DNA from: CAXMST01 sp038206985
GTDB taxonomy: Bacteria; Actinomycetota; Thermoleophilia; Solirubrobacterales; 70-9
DNA: 17,350 bases
Direction: 5' to 3'
Assembly (NCBI GenBank): GCA_038206985.1
Contig: JBBRAH010000054.1
Coordinates: 1-17,350 of the forward strand
Below are positions 13,804 to 17,350 of the stretch, one piece after another. The position numbers and the translations under genes were made by a program. The notes under the pieces are model-generated. The model made no database searches and was not told where the DNA came from. It was given only the letters and a program-made list of their open reading frames with translations. Position 1 is the stretch's first letter, and every line of letters begins with the position of its first letter.

Positions 13804-14409
13804 ATGCGAGCGAACATCGATCTCAGTTCGCGTCTCCGCGCCGAAGCGCTGATCGGCACCGAGGCCGAGGCGGACGCGCTGCGCCGCCTGCGGGAAGTCA
13901 CCGGCGACACCGACGGCCCGATGGAGCGGCACTGCGTGCGTTGTTACGTGATCTGCGAGCGCTTGGCCGAGCTCGATGACGGCAACGCCGAGATCGACAG
14001 CGAGGTGATGCTCGTCGCAGCCCTGCTGCACGACATCGGCCTCTATGAGGAGGCCTCCAACGGCGGCGTCTATGTGACCGAGGGCAAGGAATTTGCCGCT
14101 GAGCTGCTCGCCGGACGCGAGGAATGGACGCTGCAACGGACCGAGACCTGCCTGCTCGCGATCGAGCGCCACCACGAACTGCGCCCCCAGTGGGACGCCG
14201 GCCCCGAGGTCGAGTTCCTGCGCCGCGCCGACCTGCTCGAGCTCTCGATGGGCCTGGTTCCCTTCGGCACCGATCGCGCCTGGCGCAAACAACTCTTCGC
14301 CGCCGTTCCCCGCAAGGGCATATACGGCGAGGTGGGAAAGATGGTCGGCAAGGCCCTGCGCGAGCGTCCGACGAGCGTGCCGCGGATCTTCATCCGCGGG
14401 CACGGCTAG
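13804..14409 (+). CDS. HD-domain metal-dependent phosphohydrolase-like protein
   Basis: 201 residues from ATG 13804. The likely metal ligands are in order: His43 (MERHCVRC), His76-Asp77 (LVAALLHDIGLY), His123/His124 (IERHHEL) and Asp143 (RRADLLELS). HD proteins hydrolyse phosphate esters such as nucleotides, or act on small metabolites; the substrate cannot be told. No TM or partner domain is present, so it should be cytosolic. ATG 13795 in the same frame is possible, but AAGAAT overlaps it and sits 7 nt before ATG 13804, matching the leaderless pattern of its neighbours. Its stop codon TAG (14407-14409) is also the first part of the candidate -10 for the next small ORF. Confidence 0.8.
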   Translation: MRANIDLSSRLRAEALIGTEAEADALRRLREVTGDTDGPMERHCVRCYVICERLAELDDGNAEIDSEVMLVAALLHDIGLYEEASNGGVYVTEGKEFAAELLAGREEWTLQRTETCLLAIERHHELRPQWDAGPEVEFLRRADLLELSMGLVPFGTDRAWRKQLFAAVPRKGIYGEVGKMVGKALRERPTSVPRIFIRGHG

Positions 14410-14412
14410 GTC
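14407..14412 (+). promoter_or_regulatory. candidate -10 for the 34-residue ORF
   Basis: TAGGTC ends 6 nt before GTG 14419 and begins with the HD gene's stop codon. The last base deviates from TANNNT, so it is weaker than the other examples. Confidence 0.3.
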
Positions 14413-14418
14413 CCGGCC

Positions 14419-14523
14419 GTGTCGGGACACAGACAGAGCGAGGCGCTCCTCGGGGCACTCGTGGTCAGCACGATGCTGATCATCAAGATCGCGGTCGTGC
14501 TGCTGCTCCTGGGTGTTATCTAG
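14419..14523 (+). CDS. 34-residue single-TM small protein (hypothetical)
   Basis: An ORF too short for ordinary gene finding. GTG 14419 opens a frame beginning VSGHRQSEALLGALVVSTML and ending IIKIAVVLLLLGVI before TAG 14521-14523. Residues 9-34 form one hydrophobic helix with a short polar N-terminus and a single internal Lys, like small bacterial membrane proteins. It fills the gap between the HD gene and the convergent DUF2007-like gene almost exactly. The stop is shared: CTAG at 14520-14523 reads as TAG on both strands. No family is recognisable and no Shine-Dalgarno is seen; a -10-like hexamer 6 nt upstream fits leaderless translation. It could be a chance ORF. Confidence 0.45.
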   Translation: MSGHRQSEALLGALVVSTMLIIKIAVVLLLLGVI

Positions 14524-14810
14524 TCCAGGTCGAGGTTGGAGAGGAACTCTTCGGCGTCGCTCCAGCGCTCGGGCGGAACGACCACGGAGATGTCGCCGCG
14601 TCCGAAGCGGTCCAGCTCATAGTCGCTCGTGATTGCGGCCTCGATCCCGACCTCCTCCAGGTGCTGGCGCCAGGAGCGCGCCGATTCGATGTCCTCGAAG
14701 TCGCGGACGATCTCCCAGCTGTCGAAGCGGGGATCGCCGACGTGCAAGACGTCGCTGCGCTGACCGCGGACGCCCCCGGCGCCCTTCTTGCCTCTGGAGA
14801 ACAGGCCCAT
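14520..14810 (-). CDS. small DUF2007-like protein
   Basis: 96 residues. After a basic N-terminal segment (MGLFSRGKKGAGG) the protein reads WEIVRDFEDIESARSWRQHL, then EEVGIEAAITSDYELDRFG, then GDISVVVPPERWSDAEEFL. This is the beta-alpha-beta layout of the DUF2007 'putative signal transducing' family, in which a helix-forming AxxxLxxxGI segment is followed by a VxVPxE strand. No biochemical role is established. The start is taken as ATG 14810, four nt after the ArsC stop; an in-frame ATG at 14837 lies inside the ArsC gene. The two are therefore probably translated from one mRNA. It converges with the 34-residue ORF and shares its CTAG stop. Confidence 0.6.
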   Translation of the reverse strand: MGLFSRGKKGAGGVRGQRSDVLHVGDPRFDSWEIVRDFEDIESARSWRQHLEEVGIEAAITSDYELDRFGRGDISVVVPPERWSDAEEFLSNLDLD

Positions 14811-14814
14811 CGCT

Positions 14815-15162
14815 TCAGCCGAGAAGCTCGAGGACATTCTCGGGTGGGCGGCCGAGGGCCCCGCGGCCGTCGTCGGGGAGAACGATCGGCCGCTCGATCA
14901 GGGCGGGGTTGTCGGCGAGCAACTGGATCCAGCGCTCGCGCTCGGTGCCGACGCCGGGCAGCTCCAGGCCTGCGGCGGCCTTGTCCTTCGTGCGGGCGAT
15001 CTCCCAGGGCTCCAGGCCCAGCGCCTGCAAGGCGAGTTCGAGCTCCTCGGCGCTCGGCGGCTGATCGAGGTAGCGCCGGACCACGGGCTCGGCGCCGCGA
15101 TCGTTCAGCAGGGCCAGCGTCTGGCGACTCTTGCTGCAGCGCGGGTTGTGCCAGATCTCCAT
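14815..15162 (-). CDS. arsC: ArsC-family arsenate reductase (glutaredoxin type)
   Basis: 115 residues, a thioredoxin-fold ArsC/Spx-like protein. IWHNPRCSKSRQTL places the catalytic Cys9; Arg57 (IARTKD), Arg91 (LIERPIV) and Arg105 (GRPPENV) match the three anion-binding arginines of E. coli ArsC. The protein ends soon after the GRPPENVLELL block and lacks the longer E. coli tail, as in YfgD-type relatives. It would reduce arsenate to arsenite with glutaredoxin or mycothiol chemistry, although many short relatives have not been shown to act on arsenate. No arsenite pump or ArsR is nearby. TAGAAC (15174-15169) lies 6 nt before ATG 15162, so it appears leaderless with its own promoter inside the P450-ArsC gap. 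Confidence 0.8.
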   Translation of the reverse strand: MEIWHNPRCSKSRQTLALLNDRGAEPVVRRYLDQPPSAEELELALQALGLEPWEIARTKDKAAAGLELPGVGTERERWIQLLADNPALIERPIVLPDDGRGALGRPPENVLELLG

Positions 15163-15168
15163 GGGCCA

Positions 15169-15174
15169 GTTCTA
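15169..15174 (-). promoter_or_regulatory. -10 element of a leaderless ArsC mRNA
   Basis: TAGAAC on the minus strand ends 6 nt before ATG 15162, and no Shine-Dalgarno lies between. It gives the arsC/DUF2007 pair a promoter separate from the P450's. Confidence 0.45.
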
Positions 15175-15209
15175 TCGGCTCGAGCGGGTCCAGGTTGCGC
15201 CCGTCGCCG

Positions 15210-16439
15210 CTACCAGCGGACGGGCAGGGTGCGCAGCTGGTTGACGAAGGGGGAGACCACGTAGCGCGGCTCGCCGTCGAGTTTCATGCCGGGGAAGCGC
15301 TTCAGCGTTTCCTCGAGCAGCACCTTCAGCTCGAGCCGGGCCAGTGCCGATCCGAGGCAGAAGTGACGGCCACCGGCCCCGAAGGCCTGATGGTCGGGGT
15401 TGCGCAGCACCTGGAAGCTGTCGGGATCCTCGTAGACGTCCTCGTCGCGGTTGGAGCTGACGTACCACATGACCACTTTTTCGCCCTCGCGGATCTCCTG
15501 GCCGCCGACCTCGGTGTCGCGGGTGGCGGTGCGGCGGAAGTGGGCGAAGGCCGGGAACATGCGCAGCGCCTCCTCGACGGCGCCGGGGATCCGCTCGGGG
15601 TCCTCGAGCAGCAGTTGCCGCTGGTCGGGGTTCTCGATCAGCGCGTGCATCGCGCTCGTGTAGGTCGCCTTGGTCGAGTCGTTACCGGCCGCCACGAGCA
15701 GGAAGAAGCCCATCACGATCTCGTGGTCCTCGAGCGTCTCGCCGTCGATCTCGGCGTGCACGAGGACGCTGGTCAGATCCTCGGTCGGGTTCTCACGGCG
15801 GGCCTCGATCATCTCGTTGCAGCGGCGGAAGATCTCCGGGAAGGACTCGCCCATGATCCGTTCGATCTCCTCCGGTGAGAAGGCCTCGTCGCCGGCGCCC
15901 AGGGTGGTGTTCATCAAGGTTGCCCAGGCCTCATCGTCGGCCTCCTCGATTCCCATGAAGCTGCCGATCACCCGGGAGACAACTGGTTGGGCGACGTCGG
16001 TGACCAGGTCACAGGAGCCACGGTCGGCGATGGCGTCGAGCTGGCGCACAGTGATCGCCCGGATCGCCTCTTCGTGGGCGGCAATCCTCTTGGGGGTGAA
16101 GCCGCGCTGAAAGAGCTGCTTGAGCCGATCGTGCTTGGGCGGATCCATCGCGATGAACATCGACTGCATCAGCTCGAGCGGGATCCCGTGCGTGAGGGCG
16201 GTGATCCCACCGGTGTGTGAGGAGAACGTCTCCCAGTCGAGGCTCACGGCGCGTAGGTCGGCAGCCTTGTAGAGACCCCAGAAGCCCTCCTCATCAGGGA
16301 AGTCGGGCATCTCGCTCCAGTGCACGGGGCACTCTGAGCGCAGGCGCTTGAGAGTCTCGTGCGGCGGTCCGTCGGTCCACATCTCCTCGCCCGCGAGGGT
16401 CAGTTCGTCCAGCGGTACCTTCTGCTCCTGGGTCGCCAT
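15210..16439 (-). CDS. cytochrome P450
   Basis: 409 residues, a soluble bacterial class P450. The I-helix has LVAAGNDSTKATY (about 249-261; the O2-activating Asp254 and Thr256). The K-helix ExxR is Glu290-Arg293 (EEALR), the PPKHDRLKQLF motif is at 100-110, and the haem loop FGAGGRHFCLG carries the thiolate Cys361. The layout and C-terminus (FVNQLRTLPVRW) resemble the CYP125/CYP142/linalool-hydroxylase-like group of actinobacteria, which hydroxylate terpenes, steroids or fatty chains; the substrate is not fixed by sequence. No ferredoxin or reductase gene is adjacent. The start is ATG 16439, with a good AAGGAG Shine-Dalgarno 6 nt upstream, and a promoter with an operator-like palindrome lies at 16499-16526. 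Confidence 0.95.
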   Translation of the reverse strand: MATQEQKVPLDELTLAGEEMWTDGPPHETLKRLRSECPVHWSEMPDFPDEEGFWGLYKAADLRAVSLDWETFSSHTGGITALTHGIPLELMQSMFIAMDPPKHDRLKQLFQRGFTPKRIAAHEEAIRAITVRQLDAIADRGSCDLVTDVAQPVVSRVIGSFMGIEEADDEAWATLMNTTLGAGDEAFSPEEIERIMGESFPEIFRRCNEMIEARRENPTEDLTSVLVHAEIDGETLEDHEIVMGFFLLVAAGNDSTKATYTSAMHALIENPDQRQLLLEDPERIPGAVEEALRMFPAFAHFRRTATRDTEVGGQEIREGEKVVMWYVSSNRDEDVYEDPDSFQVLRNPDHQAFGAGGRHFCLGSALARLELKVLLEETLKRFPGMKLDGEPRYVVSPFVNQLRTLPVRW

Positions 16440-16498
16440 TCCGTTCTCCTTCGATGCTCAAGCTGACGGGGCGAGGGACTGATGCCATCGCAATCCGC

Positions 16499-16526
16499 AG
16501 GCTACTGGCTGGGCAGCCAGTTTCAA
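16499..16526 (-). promoter_or_regulatory. P450 promoter with operator palindrome between -35 and -10
   Basis: On the minus strand TTGAAA (16526-16521) and TAGCCT (16504-16499) are separated by 16 bp. A perfect inverted repeat, ACTGGCTG and CAGCCAGT with a 2-bp centre (16504-16521), fills that spacer almost exactly. This is the usual place for a TetR- or MarR-type repressor site. The predicted start is about 50 nt upstream of ATG 16439. The rest of 16440-16801 has no supported gene apart from the tRNA-Arg promoter; a shorter inverted repeat, TCAAT/ATTGA, lies at 16547-16559. Confidence 0.6.
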
Positions 16527-16761
16527 GTGACCTGATGGTTTCCGACTCAATTGGATTGACGTCCCCGGCGGCGCCGCGGTCCGCATCGCCGCAGCCCCCC
16601 AAAGTGCCGCCACAGGCAGTCTGGAGATGAGCAGTCGGGGGATGCGCGTTCCCCTGTGGCGGGACTGTATCCAGCGTTCCCCGGTCCATTCGGCGACCGG
16701 TCCGGCGCACGCCACTCCGCTCAACCTCCCGGCAGGCCCCACCGCCCGGCCGATCCCCCTC

Positions 16762-16767
16762 TACAAT
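16762..16767 (+). promoter_or_regulatory. -10 element for tRNA-Arg
   Basis: TACAAT lies 34 bp before the mature tRNA. The leader includes a 7-bp hairpin: CGCGGGG (16775-16781) with CCCCGCG (16791-16797). No convincing -35 is seen. Confidence 0.5.
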
Positions 16768-16801
16768 CCGCCGCCGCGGGGAGGTCTTGACCCCGCGACT
16801 A

Positions 16802-16875
16802 GCGCCCGTAGCTCAGCCGGATAGAGCGTCGGTCTACGAAACCGAAGGTCACAGGTTCGAATCCTGTCGGGCGCG
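16802..16875 (+). tRNA. tRNA-Arg (anticodon ACG)
   Basis: 74 nt. Acceptor GCGCCCG (16802-16808) pairs with CGGGCGC (16868-16874), discriminator G 16875. The anticodon loop CTACGAA has ACG at 16836-16838, expected to be edited to ICG for reading CGN codons. T-arm ACAGG-TTCGAAT-CCTGT is intact. CCA is not encoded. Confidence 0.97.
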
Positions 16876-16881
16876 TTACAA

Positions 16882-16900
16882 AAAAGCGGCTTATATAAGC
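16882..16900 (-). terminator. palindrome with T-tract beyond tRNA-Arg
   Basis: GCTTATATAAGC (16889-16900) is a perfect 12-bp palindrome. Read on the minus strand it is followed by CGC and a six-base T run, the order of an intrinsic terminator, though the stem is AT-rich and short. On the plus strand the A run precedes the stem, so it would not end tRNA-Arg transcription in the usual way. The 4-5 AT steps stand out in this GC-rich window. Confidence 0.3.
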
Positions 16901-17326
16901 GGGTCTAGGCGTCTTCAGACTTCAGCATCCGCTGACGTTTAGTTCCGAGTACCGCTTCCAAGTACCATCCTCCACGCCTGGACGTTCCTTTCAGCGGCAG
17001 TGGAGCCGCCAGCCGGGAGAGTGTGGCTGAGGGGGTGCAAGATCGCTGGACGCCCCCATTGGTTCCTCCTCAGCCCCGCTGAGCCAAACCTGCGCCCTCT
17101 TGTACGGCGATGCACGCTGAGGCGCGATCCTGAGATCTCAGCGCGACAGGAGAGATTCGCAAGGCGCTGCTTTTCGTCCGAAGCGGCTATCTGCGGGGGC
17201 GTCAGGCAGGTAGGCACTCCGCCCTAGAGGCGGACCGGCCACTACGTCGGCAGCCCCTCCCCTTCGCGATCCGGGGTAGTGTCGGTGTCTGGGGTGGCCC
17301 CAGATGGCCGAGCGGAGGAGATAGTG
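16901..17326. other. non-coding stretch rich in GCTGAG/CTCAGC inverted repeats
   Basis: No open frame here has the codon bias of its neighbours. The hexamer GCTGAG or its complement CTCAGC occurs at 17026, 17069, 17078, 17116 and 17137. These form a CTCAGC-CCC-GCTGAG hairpin (17069-17083), a GGCTGAGG/CCTCAGCC long-range pair (17025-17032 with 17068-17075) and a CGCTGAG/CTCAGCG pair (17115-17121 with 17137-17143). A further stem, TCCGCC/GGCGGA, lies at 17218-17234. A structured RNA leader, or debris of an old insertion next to the tRNA, are both possible. TAGTGT at 17277-17282 may be a -10 for the gene at 17327. Confidence 0.4.
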
Positions 17327-17350
17327 ATGCGTTTCAGGTACCGGACTCGT
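17327..17350 (+). CDS. start of an unidentified gene cut by the window edge
   Basis: ATG 17327 follows a strong GGAGGAG (17314-17320) with 6-nt spacing, and opens MRFRYRTR before the window ends. A GTG directly before it is also possible. The basic first residues could be a signal peptide or anything else; eight codons are not enough to say. Confidence 0.5.

Noticed and set aside
14124..15878. 584-codon plus-strand open frame across HD, DUF2007, ArsC and P450 genes
   Set aside because: It covers five well-supported genes in other frames and its translation is Arg/Gly/Ala-rich without motifs; it is open only because of the high GC content.
16939..17217. 92-codon minus-strand open frame after tRNA-Arg, considered as an integrase remnant
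   Set aside because: Its codon use lacks the third-position bias of real genes here, and no recombinase motif (R..HxxR..Y) can be found.
17301..17320. AGATGGCCGAGCGG resembles the 5' part of a serine or leucine tRNA
   Set aside because: No acceptor, anticodon or T-arm follows in the remaining sequence; the GGAGGAG is better explained as a ribosome-binding site for ATG 17327.
1..17350. CRISPR arrays, insertion sequences, prophage genes or toxin-antitoxin pairs
   Set aside because: No regularly spaced repeats, transposase motifs or integrase frames were seen on either strand.

Overview
The window is GC-rich with strongly G/C-biased third codon positions and tightly packed genes on both strands. 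The gene content points to an actinomycete: an MMPL transporter, a WS/DGAT acyltransferase, a MhuD-like haem monooxygenase, a six-helix HAMP adenylate cyclase, a cytochrome P450, and a D-arabinono-lactone oxidase beside a PLP fold-III protein. An early-branching lineage such as Thermoleophilia/Solirubrobacterales is plausible, but that is inference. Three tRNA genes are present and none encodes its CCA end. Several genes look leaderless, with a TANNNT -10 hexamer only 6-7 nt before the start codon.

Layout. 1-142 (-): N-terminus of an NAD-dependent sugar epimerase. 233-3925 (+): a sigma-70-like factor abutting a 1036-residue MMPL transporter that carries a coiled-coil insertion of about 260 residues. 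4026-5588 (-): a GH26-like secreted glycosidase followed by a small membrane protein. 5722-5809 (-): tRNA-Ser(TGA). 5860-8405: a VAO-type FAD lactone oxidase (+) converging on an alanine-racemase-fold PLP enzyme (-). 8520-8609 (+): tRNA-Ser(GCT). 8628-9431: the remains of a copper operon, with a CsoR-like palindrome, a SHOCT membrane protein, a broken and truncated cupredoxin gene ending beside the tRNA, and a possible small divergent ORF. 9441-10627 (+): MhuD-like haem monooxygenase and a YkuD L,D-transpeptidase. 10679-13734 (-): WS/DGAT acyltransferase then adenylate cyclase, probably one operon. 13804-14523 (+): HD-domain protein and an unlisted-looking 34-residue membrane ORF. 14520-16439 (-): P450, ArsC-family reductase and a DUF2007-like protein. 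16802-16875 (+): tRNA-Arg(ACG), followed by about 450 bp of apparently non-coding DNA rich in short inverted repeats, and a new gene starting at the window edge.

Most genes look like ordinary chromosomal housekeeping or lipid/envelope functions rather than one large system. The parts most worth a second look are the decayed copper locus at tRNA-Ser(GCT), the recurrent leaderless promoter pattern, the coiled-coil MMPL, the overlooked 34-residue ORF that shares a CTAG stop with its convergent neighbour, and the palindrome placed exactly between -35 and -10 of the P450 promoter.
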